Below are positions 23,111-35,863 of a stretch of 64,000 nucleotides of DNA, piece after piece. The stretch covers positions 868,001 through 932,000 of the forward strand of contig JANUWF010001723.1 of the NCBI GenBank assembly GCA_026120185.1, given 5' to 3'. Positions within the stretch are counted from its first letter, which is position 1, and each line of letters starts with the position of its first letter. Below the pieces are notes generated by a model, which did no database searches, was not told the origin of the DNA, and saw nothing but the letters and a program-made list of their open reading frames with translations. The position numbers were made by a program, and so were the translations under genes. This stretch comes from Voacanga thouarsii (Eukaryota; Streptophyta; Magnoliopsida; Gentianales; Apocynaceae).

Positions 23111-24510
23111 TAGGGGTCCTGTTCTGCAAACAGAAATCGAAAAAGGAAGCCTTCGACGGAGTGGCTGACAAACTTAGATGTAAGATGGGTGGCTAGAAAA
23201 TGAAGGCTTTGTCTCAAACAGGTAGGGGGGATCTTGATCAATGCGGTTGCCTCGGCAATTCCGTCTCATATAATGCGCATTTTCCTGCTTCTGTAGTCTA
23301 TCTGTTCTAAATTTGACTCGCTTATGGGGGACTTTTGGTGGGCCCATAGGGAGGATAGGGGTCGTCACTTATATTTGAAGTCTTGGGATGTAATTTGCAA
23401 TTTTAAAATGGTGGGTGGTCTTGGCTTCCAGTAATTCAGGGACCAACATTGCTCTCTTGGCTAAAATCGGCTTCTCTCTGCTTACAGATGGGAATAAACA
23501 TTGGATACAGTTAATTCGAGTCAAGTATTTGCGAGGTTTACAGTTTTTGGATCTTGAAAATAGCCCCGCGCACACTTCATGGATTTGGACCAGCCTATGG
23601 AGAAGTCGTCAACTTCTCCTTCGCGGACTCTGCTACGAAATTAGATCACACTCGACAGTTTAGATTTGGGAAAATCTTTGGATTCCAACCCTTCCTAATC
23701 TTACACCCCCGCTAGTTGCCTATAGGTCTATATCGCTACGTTACATTAAGGACCTAATAGACACTGATGTGGGATGCTGGAACAATAGCCTTATCCATTC
23801 ATTGTTTCTGCTACAGATCGCCAAAGAGAAAACTAAAATCAAAATTCCTCATCATGAGGAACCGATGCTTTGGTGTGGGCTCCCTCCAAGTTCGGGGGAT
23901 ATTCTACCCAATTTGGATACAGAATACAATGCCAAGGCACATTTCCTGCTTCTTCTACTAGTTCTATCTTTCTTTAGTTCAAATTATGGAACAATGCTCT
24001 GCATGGTCGACATAAGTTACTGTTGTGGAAAATCTTGGCTAATATTCTCCCCACTCAGTCCCGTCTACCGCGTATTCCCCCCGTTACTGAGCCTCATTGT
24101 GTTATATGTGGTACTGCAATTGAATGCCTTTTTCACTTGTTTCTGAATTGTCCTTTGGCTCGTTTTATTTGGCTAAACTCTCTGTGACAAATTCGAATTG
24201 AGCATTTCCAGAATTGGCAGTTGGATTGTTAGATTGCTATATTGTTTGATCCTATATAATCTGTTCCCCATTCCCTTATTAGATAGGGAGAAGTTGTTGC
24301 ATTTTACTGTTATTGCTATGGATCATATTTGATTTTATAGAAAGAGAAAGTCACATAACCAGGTGGTGGAGGACTGGGAACATATATCCAATAGTGTTAA
24401 TAGACTTGCTCTGATGTTCTAGGATGCTGCGATTAGGAGGCGGTTGCAGGGCCGCTTGAATTTGTATCAGTCTGAATGACTGCCTCCTCCCATTGGATGC
24501 ATGAAGATAA
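23111..24510 (+). pseudogene. LINE ORF2: reverse transcriptase tail and zf-RVT domain
   Basis: Directly after the copia TSD the LINE reading resumes with YLGVLFCKQKSKKEAFDG, which joins NVSY before the insertion. Broken frames cover the thumb and connection region. A zinc-binding RT domain appears at about 23960-24180 with WNNALHGRHKLLLWKI, HCVICGTAIECLFHLF and CPLARFIW. It ends near 24510 in KINFD, the start of the RNase H domain. Confidence 0.82.
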
Positions 24511-25427
24511 ATTTTGATTAAAGGTGGCAATCGTGTCGTGTTCGGGTTGGCGGGTCGTGTCAACTTGAGATAATTACACTCGACAGACCAACCCGAACAC
24601 GACCCGTTTAATAAACGTGTCGTGTCGTGTCAACCCGTTTATTCTCGTGTCGTGTTCGTATTATAAAATGGGTTGACACGATTAAACACAAAAATTAAAT
24701 AGATAATTATTAAATCCGTCAATCTGAATATTTACTAAACCCACCAATTTGTACACCATTACACAAAAAATTTTACAAAATTAAATCAAATCATATAAAA
24801 TTTAAAAAACTAATAAAACAACCCATAAAGTCATAAAAAATCAATAAAATAATAAACTATCCCACTCAATATTTAGAGATCTTAATAAATTCATAAGATT
24901 TAATCTTAAAAATCTAAACAAATGTAGTTTTACAATAAAATTGGATTGTTCAAAAAATTATTTTCTCTAACTAAAAGTCATTGTAATAATATTATTATTA
25001 TAAATACTAAATAATAATTAATTAAGAATGATTCATTTACTATATATCAAGTAAATAGCCGCATTAACATCATTTATTTTTCCTAAGAGGTCTCATATAA
25101 TTAAACAAAATAGACACACAAACAATACAATTAATTCATCTAATAAAATTTAATTCAATTAATTCATGTAAAAAATTAAATTAACTAATTTTTTATAGTG
25201 AAATTTGTTGGGTATTACAAAAAGTATTAAATATAAATATTAAAAAAAGTTAAACGGGTTCGCGGGTTGAAACGGGTTAAAACGGGTTGAACCCGTTTAT
25301 GATCTGTACACATTTAAAGTTAAACGGGTCGACCTGTTTCGACCCAAACCCGCGAATTTCCAATCCTAACTCGCTATAATCGTGTCGTTTTCGTGTCGTA
25401 TTCAATATTGCCGCCCCTAATTTTGAT
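24511..25427. mobile_element. Non-autonomous hAT element with 8-bp TSD
   Basis: The element is 24519-25419 (901 bp). ATTTTGAT lies on both sides (24511-24518 and 25420-25427). The ends are TAAAGGTGGCAAT and, inverted, TAGGGGCGGCAAT. Subterminal regions repeat CGTGTCGTG and AACGGGTT/AACCCG words, while the centre is plain AT-rich. An 8-bp TSD with a GGCAAT terminus is typical of hAT. No transposase is encoded. Removing it with one TSD copy rejoins KINFD to ASFNNGQV in frame. Confidence 0.9.
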
Positions 25428-25911
25428 GCTTCCTTCAATAATGGCCAAGTTATTTTTGCGTGCTTAATTCGGTACGATGTTAAAGGTGTGTTAAGGGCCT
25501 GTACTGGTAGAGAGGAATTGTTTTCTGTGTATGGTGCTGAAGCCATTTTTGTATTTCATGTTGTCCAATTGACTCAAGAACTCCAACCAAATCGAGCCAT
25601 ATTTGAGGGTGATTCTCTTCAAGTAGTGCATGTTGTCAATGGTCAATCAGTGTATCTAGAGTGGACTGCAAAGGCAACTATTGATAGAACTCTGGCCCTT
25701 CTAAAACGTTGGCCTCGATGGCTGTTTCAGTTTATGCCAAGGCACTGTAATTATAGTGCCCACAATCTTGCTAAATGGGCTAGAGATAACAATTTCTTTG
25801 GAGACATTCCACCTTTCCTCATCCCTCCGTCTGTACTATGTGATAGAGGTGGCACTTTGGATTGATCCACTTCTGCTTTTCCTCATTTATCTAAGTGACA
25901 TTTATTCTAGC
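25428..25911 (+). pseudogene. LINE ORF2 RNase H domain and 3' UTR
   Basis: The 3' part of the RNase H-like (RVT_3) domain reads DASFNNGQVIFACLIRYD, AEAIFVFHVVQLTQ, RAIFEGDSLQVVHVVN, FMPRHCNYSAHNLAKWAR and stops after GGTLD at 25865. This stretch is still open, unlike the rest of ORF2. The 3' UTR is short. Confidence 0.85.
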
Positions 25912-25924
25912 AAAAAAAAAAAAA
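25912..25924 (+). other. LINE poly(A) tail
   Basis: A run of about 14 A follows the 3' UTR and leads directly into the right copy of the 16-bp target-site duplication. This is the expected 3' end of a LINE insertion. Confidence 0.88.
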
Positions 25925-25940
25925 AACAATAAAAGCATGC

Positions 25941-26346
25941 TTAGAGTTTAATTTATTAAGTGAGTAGTGCTAAAGGGATCAAATTGAGCCACAATAAATG
26001 CGACTCATGAGTAGTTGAAGGTTATAAAAAACTCAATATACCCTTTATTGTATTGGAGGAAAATTTACATTTTTCTCTCGAAAAATGTTTTCCTCCATTT
26101 GCATTTTCCCTCTTCTCATATTCCCTCCTCTTACGTTTTTTGTATAATATTTCCAAGATATCTAGTTCTCATGAGACTCTTAACTCTATATAATTCTGTC
26201 AAATAAGAACTCTAACTATTACATACAACATATCGTTTCTTATCCTTCATTACTATTCTATCATATAATCATAGTTGGCACTTCTTTCTTATTCATTAAT
26301 ATAGCATAATCATAATTGACACTTTCATCTTATATTGTCAATTAAT
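25941..26346. other. Intergenic spacer
   Basis: AT-rich sequence between the LINE and the FAR1-like pseudogene with a T/C-rich patch at 26040-26140. No gene recognised; it may include the promoter or 5' region of the pseudogene. Confidence 0.5.
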
Positions 26347-29300
26347 ATGAAAATTCATTGTCAATTGGAAGACATAATACAAGAAGAATCAGAGCATAAT
26401 TAGGAAGCGAAAATAGAGAATAATGAAGAATTCAACAATGAAAATAATGAACAGCAACAGAATGAAGAAGGAGATGATAATGATGATGCTCCAAAGGTTG
26501 GTCAATATTTTTCCATCGTCAACTATTTGTTTGAAAGTTATCTTTCATATGCTAAAAGAAAGGGTTTCAGTGTAGCTAAAAAGTCAGCTTCAAAGGACTA
26601 TAATGGCATGAGAACATATCAAAATATTAGTTGTGATTAGGGAAGAAAATCTTATGCAAACACTAGGACAAAAAGAATAAATTGTCCTACACGTTTAAGT
26701 GCAATTTTAAGAGAAAATGGCTCATGGCAGATGCGTAAAGTGAATAGCCAACATAACCATGAATTAGATCATTCCAAAACAAGATTTATGCCAGCACAAA
26801 GAAATTTGGTTTCAACTATGAAAAGAAATCTTGAAATAAATGATATTGCTAGAATAAGACCAAGCAAATGCGTGAGACTATTAGGAGTTCAAGTTGGAGG
26901 ACCTGAGCATTTATCTTGTTTTCCAAAAGATTGTCAAAATTTCATTAAGAGAACAATAAGGTTAAGGCTTGGAGATGGTGATGCTAATAATTTATACAGG
27001 ATGTTCTTTAGAATGCAACAAAAGACCAATGACTCTTTTCACATGATTCCTACCAATGAAGAAGAAAGACTTGATTCTCATAGTAGAGCAGCATATAAAG
27101 AATTCTATAATGTTGTAAGTGTGGATTCAACATATCTTGTTAATAGATATAAACTGTCATTTCATTGTTGGAGTAAATTATCATGGGCAATCAATCCTTT
27201 TAGGTTATGCACTTATTTTTCTTGAGGATATTGACACTTATGGGTAGGTTTTCTCTATGTGGCTAGAAGCAATGGGAGGTCGTGCTTCGACACTAATCAA
27301 TGTGAAAGTATGAGAAATGCAATTGAAGATTTGATGCCAAATACGATACATATATAGTGCATATTGCATATTTTATGTAAGGTTTTTGAAAAATTTAAGG
27401 GTGTCCAAGAATATGATAAAGTAAAGACAGAGTTTAAAGTAGTAATATATGAAAGCCTATCGACCTTTATGTTTGAAAGAAATTGGAATTAATTTGTTTC
27501 TAAGTATAGATTGGAAGATAATAATTGGTTGATAAAGTTGTTTAATGAGAGAGCATCTTGGGTTCTGATTTACATTAATCAACATTTTTGGGGTGGAATG
27601 CTCTTGACTCAAAGAAGTGAAAGTATGCATGCTGTCTTTGATGAATATGTCAACTCCACAGGTACTAAACAATTTGTTGAGCAATATGAGACAGCCATAC
27701 GGGATAAGATAGAGAAAGGATTTTCCACTGATTTTTTATATAAAAACATATTAATTAAGTGTATTTCAAAATTTTATTGGGAAAGACAGTTTCAAAAGAG
27801 ATATACGAATTTAATCTTTCAAAAGTTTCAGGCTAGATTAAGCTACAATGGTATGTCATGTGCATGAAATTGCTGAGACTGAAAAAGATAATGAAGCAAA
27901 CGAATATGTTCTTGAAAAAAAAAAGATTTAAGAAGTAGAAAATTTTAAAAATTTGTTTACGCAAAAAGGCTTGGTGCTCAAATGCAACTACATAAAATTC
28001 AAATCTAAAGGAATATTATGTGCTCATATATTGAGGGTAGTTACAACAAAGAATATAAGGCAAGTTCATAAGAGATATTTTGATAAGGAGATGGAGAAAA
28101 GATGTCTGTTGTAGACACAACAAGGTTTTCTTTGATGGATGATACCCTCACATGATAAAAGAATTTGTAAAGTTCAAGGAGATTGAGAAACTTTTTTAAT
28201 GAAATAGTTGACATGGCAATTTCAAGCAATTCAAGAATGAACCATATGAAACAGAGTCTTGAAGGTTTGAAATTAGAGTTTGTTGAGCATACTAGTGATT
28301 CAGAAAACGATCCAGTCAACCTCAATTGTTAATCATAATTCAAAAAATGATCCAATTGATAGCGTAACTGTTAATAATGATGATAATATACCAACTTAAC
28401 CTCTTACTATTCAAGGACCTAGCAATGGCAAGCCGACCGGTCTGCATGTGTTTGGGTCAGGCTGGGCCAGACAGGTCCTAGCCAAAGCTAGGCTGTGTTG
28501 AGTTAGGCCCCGGACCAATAGCCCTGGGCTCGACACGGACCAACCCTTAGGACCATGAGATTTTTTTAATTTAGGAATTTTAATTTTTTCTTTTTTATAA
28601 TTTAAATAACATGATTATTTATATTTATAAGAAAAGGTACCTTGAAGTGGAAGTGGTAAGATAGGAGGTTTGATTTAGACTTCTACCGATTTTATTATTT
28701 AATATGATAAAAATTACATAAAAGAGGAACTTGATATCTAGTCCTCTTAAAAAGTACCATATTATTTAAAATTTAGATATAACAACATCTTAAGATATCA
28801 ATACTTGACTACCATTTAATAAATTTTTAAATTTTAAAAAAGACACTTGATGAATTTTGAAAATATATACCTAATAAATTATATTTAAACACTTAAAAAA
28901 AAAGAAATAGAGAGAATTGAGATTTGATGAGATTATTTGATAAATTTTGGGGCAAATTGGGGTTATTTATATAGTTTTTGAAGTGAAAAAATGAATATGG
29001 TTGTTGGGATGAGGGAATGTAAAAAGAAACAAGTTAAAGAATTAAATTCTGGTGAGTCGGCTTACAGTTGCAGGTCCATGGGTGGTCTATAGGCCTAGCC
29101 TAGCCATCCCATGGCAGACAAACAAAAAAAAAATTCTTTGGCCCGACACGAACCAGCCTACGAGATTGAATCGCAAGCCAGCCGGCCATAAAGGGGTTGA
29201 GTAGGGACTGACATAGACTGGCCCTTAGGATCGATGGCCGTACAAGGACCTGTTATTAGAAATCCCCTTGTTGCATATGCTCGAGGACGACCATGAGGTA

Positions 29301-29473
29301 CTCGTCTAAGGTCTAATTTTGAGCAAATGAGAGGTCAAAATTCTAGCAGGGGTGGCGGCTACGGTGGACGTAGTAGTATTCATAGTCGTGGTGATGGACA
29401 TGGTGCACGTGTTGATGGCCGTGGAAATAGTGAAACTGATAGTAAGAATCAAGAAGTTAACACTCAAGTTTAA
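26347..29473 (+). pseudogene. FAR1/FHY3-type (MULE-derived transposase) pseudogene
   Basis: From ATG 26347 one frame gives an acidic N-terminus, a FAR1 DNA-binding domain (VGQYFSIVNYLFESYLSYAK, KRINCPTRLSAI, VNSQHNHELDHSK) and the start of a MULE transposase domain (YNVVSVDSTYLVNRYKLSF). Further pieces follow: ESMRNAIEDLMPNT, WGGMLLTQRSESMHAVFDEY, the SWIM-like FKSKGILCAHILRVV and RQVHKRYFDK. Stops occur at 26398 and 26638, with more after 27222, and frameshifts break the rest. The C-terminal GRP-rich tail resumes at 29252 after a hAT-like insertion. FAR1-related proteins are transcription factors domesticated from Mutator-like transposases. Whether this relic was a host gene or a transposon copy cannot be told, since no terminal inverted repeats were seen around it. 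Confidence 0.85.
28412..29251. mobile_element. hAT-like non-autonomous element inside the FAR1 pseudogene
   Basis: CAAGGACCT occurs at 28412-28420 and 29243-29251, bracketing 822 bp of unrelated sequence. Pseudogene sequence joins across it (TIQGP then VIRNPLVAYARGRP). The inner ends are rich in GGCAAGCCGACCGG, GGGCC and GGCCCG words in inverted orientation (AGCAATGGC left, GGCCGTAC right), while the middle is AT-rich. The duplication of 8-9 bp fits hAT; the terminal repeats are too decayed for certainty. Confidence 0.72.
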
Positions 29474-29943
29474 GTTCAAGTTCAGATACTTGCTCTTCAT
29501 TTTACATTTTGAGAATAGTGTCTTTAAACAATCTCTATTTTTTACATTTTGAAAGTAAGGTCTCAAACCAATCATCATCCAAGGTAGAAAATATTACTTT
29601 AATTGTTTTAATATTTTAATATTGTGATTAAAATAACTTAAAATTATTTTCTTTCTTATGTTAAGATTTGAACAACATAAAAACAGAGCCATTAAATGGG
29701 GCAAGGAATTTTGTGTTGAGAAATTTTAATTTAAATGTAGAATATGAAAGGGATAATAGCACATTTTAATGTCATGAATTGTCCTAGGAACAAAGTTATA
29801 TTGTTATATTTCAATTAGTTAAGTTTAATTAAGTTTATTTTGATGCAATAAGTTTACAAAGTTGATAGCATTGTCGACTATCAAATGGTTTTAATAACTG
29901 GTATCATGTCAACTATAGATAGTGAACTTGTCGACAATAGACT
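29474..29943. other. Intergenic spacer
   Basis: AT-rich sequence after the FAR1-like pseudogene. No gene seen. The last 90 bp (ATCAAATGGTTTTAATAACT, AACTATAGATAGTGA) resemble 35935-36030 on the other side of the CACTA element. Confidence 0.5.
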
Positions 29944-29946
29944 ATT

Positions 29947-30900
29947 CACTACAATAAAAGCCTCTTCTAGCTACATTTTTTTTACATCATTAATTAAAAG
30001 TATCCCTATAATAATGATATTCCAGATGTTTAGAATAAAATGTTACCAAATAAAAAACATCGCGTCATTTTTAAATTTAAGCGTTGGCATGTTATATTTT
30101 TTCTCCGACATTAATGAATTGTGTCGTAATATTAAAATAATTTCTGATACATTTTTAAAAAGTAATATTTAATTAAATAATATCAAATAACGACGACATT
30201 TTTTGATGTAAGTGTCATCTCATTCAAAATTACGGAGACGTTTCAAAGTTAATTGTCTAATTTTAAAAGGAATATTTTTACCGACATTATTTAAAAGTGT
30301 CCCTATAATAACAATATTCCCGACGTTTAGAATAACATGTCGACAAATAAAAAATAACACGCCATTTTTTAATTCAAGCGTCGGCATGTTATATATTTTT
30401 CCCGACATTAATGAAAATGTGTCGTAATGTTAAAAAAAATTCTTACACTATTTTAAAAATATCATTTAATTAAATAATATCAAATAATGACGAAGCTTTT
30501 TTTATATAAGTGTGGTTGATTTCAAAATTATAAGGACACTTTAAAATTAATTGTCCTTATTGAAAAGGGATTTTTTGATCGATATTAATTAAAAACGTCA
30601 CCATAATATAAATATTTTTTATATTTAATATAAAATATTAAATAATTAAATATTTTGCGACATAAAATAAAAGTGTCGGCATAGTTTATATATACCCGAT
30701 ATTTGAAAAAAAAATGTCTGAATATAAAAATATTTTCTACATTTTTATTGAAAGAGTAACAATTTATTTACTAATAATATTTTAAATTTAAAATTTATAA
30801 AAGTGTTTCATTTAAAATTTTAAGAACATTTTTAAGATAATTGTCATAATTTTTTAAAAATCTAAAATCCACAAGTGTCTCCAAATGAAGATATTGAGTG
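29947..30900. repeat. Left subterminal repeat region of the CACTA element
   Basis: A degenerate unit of about 200-250 bp recurs: CCGACATTAATGAA with TGTCGTAATRTTAAAA, ATTTAATTAAATAATATCAA, AACGACG or ATGACGA, then AATTRTCTAATTTT. Copies start near 30095, 30390 and, weaker, 30690. Such motif clusters usually bind the CACTA TnpA-type protein; that role is inferred from the family. Confidence 0.7.
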
Positions 30901-30949
30901 AGTTGTTTGTGAAATATGTTGTAACCGTTAACAATATAGAAATTTTAGA

Positions 30950-33900
30950 ACTGCAGGAACGAGTTTTACGACTGCCGCTCTCCCTGTCTCCCTCTCTCAT
31001 GCCCCTATCACCACCGTCGACCCATCACTAGTCGTTTGCGCCAGCGTTGCAATTGCCGTAGAAGTAAAAACAGCATCGTTACCACCGCCATCACTACTGG
31101 AATCGGCAGGTTGTTGGCCCATCACTGTTAGGTGATGTCCCGGTGAATACGAAATTAGGTTTTAGTCATTTTTCTGATTTGAGCTTGCTGTGTTTCTGAT
31201 TCTGATAGATAATGTGCCAGTGACGAGAACATTTAGAATAGCACGCCTCTGCTTTCTTTTAGTGTTTCTGATTTGAGCTTTGTGCATTTCTGATTTGTGT
31301 TTCTGTGTTTTTGGGTTTCTGAGTTTCTAATTATGAAGTGGTTGTTTCTGGGTTTGAGCTTTCTGTGTTTTTGGGTTTCTTTGAAAAGTTGTCAGAGCTT
31401 AGAATTGCAGAGTAGTAGAGAGTTTTAACTCCAATCAACATCTCTTGCATAGTTCAATTATTATGTGCGTTTTTTATTTGAGGTTTCTACGTTTCTGATT
31501 TGAGGTTGCTGCGTTTCTGTGTTTCAGGGTTTCTGACTTTTCTGATTATGAAGTGGCTGTTTCTGGGTTTGAGCTTTCTGTGTTTCATAACTGTGTGGAC
31601 CATAACTTAACTATTCTGAAGAAGGATAACTTTGGCATTCATTGTATTGAGATCCTCATGTCTGTAAGATTTTGTTGGAAGTCTTTGAGCCAAATATTTT
31701 GCCTTTTTGACTAGAGGAAGTTTAGTTCTTTTCCACAAGATTTTTGGTGCTGGCGATGATGGGTTTAGTTAAATGTGTAGATTTGTTGGAAAAGATGTGG
31801 TTTTTGAATACACATTATTGTTTTGTCACGTTTCTATCCTCTGAAAAAATTGCTACAATGAAGGTTTTTTGTTTTTGCTTTTTGGATTTCTCTGGATGAA
31901 TGACAAACGGAATTCAAAGAGAATGAAAGAGCTTTATTTAGATGAAACTGGTAGAACTTTATGGCTTAAAGTTTTAGATGAGAATTTCAGTAATTTATGA
32001 AAACAAACTAGATGGGAATACGATTTTGTGTTTCATTCTGGTCCCATCTTTTGAAATTACTTTTGCCTCAAAATTTCTGTTCCTCAAACGTTCTTCTCCT
32101 TGAATATACTGCATCCAAGATTTATTTATCTCTTCCTATGATTGATTGTATGAAATTTCGACATACCTTACCTTATTATAAGGGGTTGGACAACCTCAAT
32201 TCTTGGCCAAAAAGATGAAAAGAATTTCTCCATTTTATGTGTTCCTGGTGGCCTGTCAGCAATTTCGACAATTTTTAGTGGCTTGATATACATTGTAGTA
32301 ATCTTGAGGTAATGTTGGTGTTTTTTGTATTTGCGATTTCATTTGTTAGTAGGGGCTAAATTACTGTGACTTGGTGCTAATAAATTAGGCAAACAATACC
32401 ATTACCTCAGCTTTCTTGTCTTAAGGTTGAGAATCATACAATATGAACATGGTTTGTATATATAAAATGTTCCGATATTTAATCACAGCTGCAGTTTTTT
32501 TTCTCTCAATTAGCAACTGCAAGGGACCTTTTGGATACTTTGTTTTCACAAGTACATTCCTCCTAAAATGCAGCCTTCAAATGGTTTTTCCTGAGCAATT
32601 CCAACTGAAATAGTTGGGAGAAAGATTCATAGAACCATTCATATGTTCTTGGTTCATGTTTTCTGGCATATGATGAAGAATATCAGTGTTAACACCTTGT
32701 CTGACATATACTCCCTCGTTTGCCTTTGAGATGATTTCTGCTAGAGCCTCCCGTTTTATGAATACTTGGCTCTTTAGTCAATAAAATTAATGACGTCTCA
32801 TGAGACTTTGGTCATCCATCCAACTAATAAATCTCTCACATTAACAGCCTAATCACTTAGGTTAAACAATATTTTTGTCTCTTCTTTGTCAATTGACTAT
32901 GTAGGAGAAATTGTACCTTGCTCTTCTTAGAATTTATTTTTGGTATTTTTCTATGTCCACTCAACCAAACATATGCTTCCAAGATTGGTGATTATGGGGC
33001 TATAAAAGAATCTAAGCTGTCTACAAGGTCCAAAAACTCATGAAGAGCATAGCTAATGGATTAGGTTTCCTTATTTGAGGTTAACAGCTGCATATATAAG
33101 ATTATCTTCTAGCCATTACATGTGCTGCCATGGCCTGAAGATATGTCAAAAGCAATATAGTTCTGCCTTAACTTTAAACATCACTGAGAAGAAAGTCATC
33201 CCATTTTCTTTTCCTTAGTGGTATCTTGTACTGACAGGCCTCAAGGTGTACCAGGTTCTTGATATTCCCATATCAAAAGGGAAAGCTGACAGTACTGAAT
33301 GTTTGAAGTTAGAAGCTAACAAACAAATATACTTTTCTTTTAATTTCATTTTTAACACCCTCCAAATGGAAGAAGGGGAAAGTAATTTTCTTCTAAGAAA
33401 ATGAAATGAGGAATTGTTTCTTTGCAGGTCACCTATTGGTTATTCTAAACCTTTATGAGGTTGGAAGAAATGTTGTAGTAACAATTTGCTTTTCTATATA
33501 GCTGCTACTTTTTGGTTTCTTATATTGTCTGGTAGAAAGAATTAGTGGAATGGTGGAACACTGTTTGTGTTTTGTATCCGAACATTCTCTATGTAAGCTG
33601 GGCTTAGTCACCTAAGAAAACCAGGCATTTGCTGGACTCAAATGTGCTTTCAAATTTCCTGGTCTTGTTTTAGTGATCATTCTCAGTTACAATTCCGTAA
33701 AGTTTGACATGCTGCTACTTGTACTGCATAGGGACTAAGAAATTGTAAATTGTGTCCCTCTTAGGCATCTACTGTGACATAATTTGTACTACTTTTTCCT
33801 TGTTTGCTTCATAATCTAATTACTTTTGCTTGCAGGAAGTCTGTTATATAGATAAATAAGTGACATAATTGTACCCAAGTACATCCCTGTCGTTGGTCCA

Positions 33901-35270
33901 TCATAGATAATTATGGACTTCTGCTTTTGACGTTGATATTGTCAATCTACTGCGATGTTGTTAGTTCAGTTTTCTTTCTGTCTCTGCTTTTTCCTTGTAT
34001 GAATGTAAAGAAAACATAGGCTCCTGACATACTTATAAAAGTTTTAATGTGTTGTTTTGCTGTGAAAATGGTCACAGGGAGAGGCACATACTATGTTGTT
34101 GCATCATTGTGCTTGATGGGATTCATAGAAGAAGATCTGTTGTCAAAAATTATGTCACCTTGCATTATAGATGTACCAATACTTCTGGACTGGGGATTGC
34201 AGGTTTGTTCTCATATTCCAAGTTCCCACCAGAAGAGAACTTAGCTGCCTTTTTTGTGTTGAATTCTTTTAAATAGTGAAGATAGAACTATCTATGACAC
34301 TACATCAGTAAAAATAATGTACATCTGAATTGTAATGATAATGGCTGAAAATTTTTCTTGATAAACAGCAGTATTCAGGTTCCAAATTACTTAGTATTTC
34401 CATCAGTCTTTCCCTCTTTGCTTAGTTATTTTGTTCCATCTTTGCTTCTGAACTATGACATTTAGCCAATTAGATGGCCCTTTGGACTAATTTAGCAGCA
34501 TAGATGTTATTGTGTATCTGTACTATAATATACTTATCATGTTTCAATTGTCTTACATTGGAATTTGAAATGGTCGGGCTTTTCAGCTTTAGTCAAGGAC
34601 AGTGGTTGAACTTCAGTTCACACATGATTGTAATTGTGTTTTCTGGGTGAGATAGGTAGGAAGTGGGCTGAAGTTGAGAATAACTTTAAGTCCTTTCTCC
34701 TGTATTTGGTATGGTTGCTCTTGCTTTTTTAAGCTTCCATTCCACAAATTCTAAAATGCTTAAATCTTCTTTAGGTAAATGCATCTGATGTCATAATCTT
34801 GGAGGGAATTCTTGTTTTTCATGATGGGGATTGGTTTCTTAGATAACTATACTTGCTTTTTATTGTAGGTACAATACCTACCTAGTCATTTCCATGTGTG
34901 CCATATGAATTCCTGTTTTGTATGTAGAATGTCTCTTTTGTGTGTTCTATAGAAATCAACCTAGTTGTGTGTTTTCATATCTATATTCCCCTTATTTTTA
35001 GCTGGAAACTCTTCTTAACTTCTCTGTTATTATTATAGTTGTTAGTATCTTGTTTAACATTATCCTATGTCACACCTTTGTAGCAAACTTTTAAAATGGG
35101 GGCTGAAGTCAAAGGAATCTATCAAAAGAAACTCTGGCAATATAGTGACGCAAACATGTTGCTGAATTGTGAGCTCAATGCGTTGAAGAAGAAGATAGAA
35201 GAACTAAATGAACAGCGTTTGAAAACAAATCTGCTGACTTTTTCAGCTTGATGTTTCCTTTGATTGTGAA
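30950..35270 (+). pseudogene. Probable captured host gene fragment(s) inside the CACTA element
   Basis: Composition changes abruptly to the T-rich, moderately GC style of plant introns and exons. A GC-rich opening (30960-31140, CCGCTCTCCCTGTCTCCCTC) resembles a first exon or 5' UTR. Short coding-like blocks include 34065-34200 and 35094-35250, the latter reading MGAEVKGIYQKKLWQYSDAN then LNALKKKIEELNEQRLKTN, coiled-coil-like, to a stop at 35250. Both are preceded by T-rich AG acceptor-like sites. I do not recognise the gene and could not build a continuous frame. It could also be a highly decayed TnpA-type gene. Confidence 0.4.
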
Positions 35271-35339
35271 TTGACATTTGTTTATTTAGGATATTTTTCA
35301 TAGTATAATTGGTCCATTTAGTGTAATGAAGAAGCTTGA

Positions 35340-35863
35340 ATTAGGACACTATGATTGATTGTGTCATAAAAAAAGGGGACGGAATTGTATTTATGTGTCG
35401 CAATTTAGGGACATTTATATAATAAAATATCACCAATTTCGGGACGCAATAAATTTGAAACGTAGCCAGAAAAACAAATAGAATAAAAAATTTGTGTCGT
35501 CAATTGGGGGACACTTTAATGAAATGTTATTATATTAACGACATTAGAAAATTTAAGCGTAATAAATTTAGAGACGCTCTTAAAAAAAATGTTGGAAAAT
35601 TTAGAGACACTTTTAGCAAAACGTTGATAAATTTAGAGACGCTTACATACAAAACGTCGGTTCATATAGAGACTCTTATATAAAAAGTATCGATAACTTA
35701 ATTTACCGACGCAAAGTCTTGTGTCGTAAAATTTCTTGGCGACATCACTTATAGCAACGCATGTGGCAACACGTTTATAAATGTCGGTAAATAATTTTAC
35801 GACATAATTTAGCGTTCCAAAACAATTTTATTAGCTTCCCTAAATGCTAAGTTTGTTGTAGTG
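35340..35863. repeat. Right subterminal repeat region of the CACTA element
   Basis: Multiple copies of AATTTAGAGACGCT or AGGGACA words with CGTCGG, GTGTCGT and GACGCA lie between 35380 and 35760, in inverse relation to the left-end words. They lead to the terminal TTGTAGTG. Confidence 0.7.

Larger units (their letters stand above)
6196..25940 (+). mobile_element. L1-type LINE carrying four nested insertions
   Basis: The left flank AACAATAAAAGGATGC (6196-6211) recurs as AACAATAAAAGCATGC (25925-25940) directly after an A-run: a 16-bp target-site duplication with one mismatch. LINE sequence occupies 6212-7268, 10107-10608, 11010-13713, 23111-24518 and 25428-25924. These sum to about 6.17 kb, a normal size for a full-length plant L1. 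Contents in order: ORF1 with DUF4283 and a zinc knuckle; ORF2 with endonuclease, reverse transcriptase, zf-RVT and RNase H; 3' poly(A). Frameshifts and stops show it is inactive. The four insertions are listed separately. Confidence 0.92.

Noticed and set aside
29306..29578. 90-codon minus-strand frame rich in Thr and Ser
   Set aside because: Mirror of the GRP-rich tail of the FAR1-like pseudogene.
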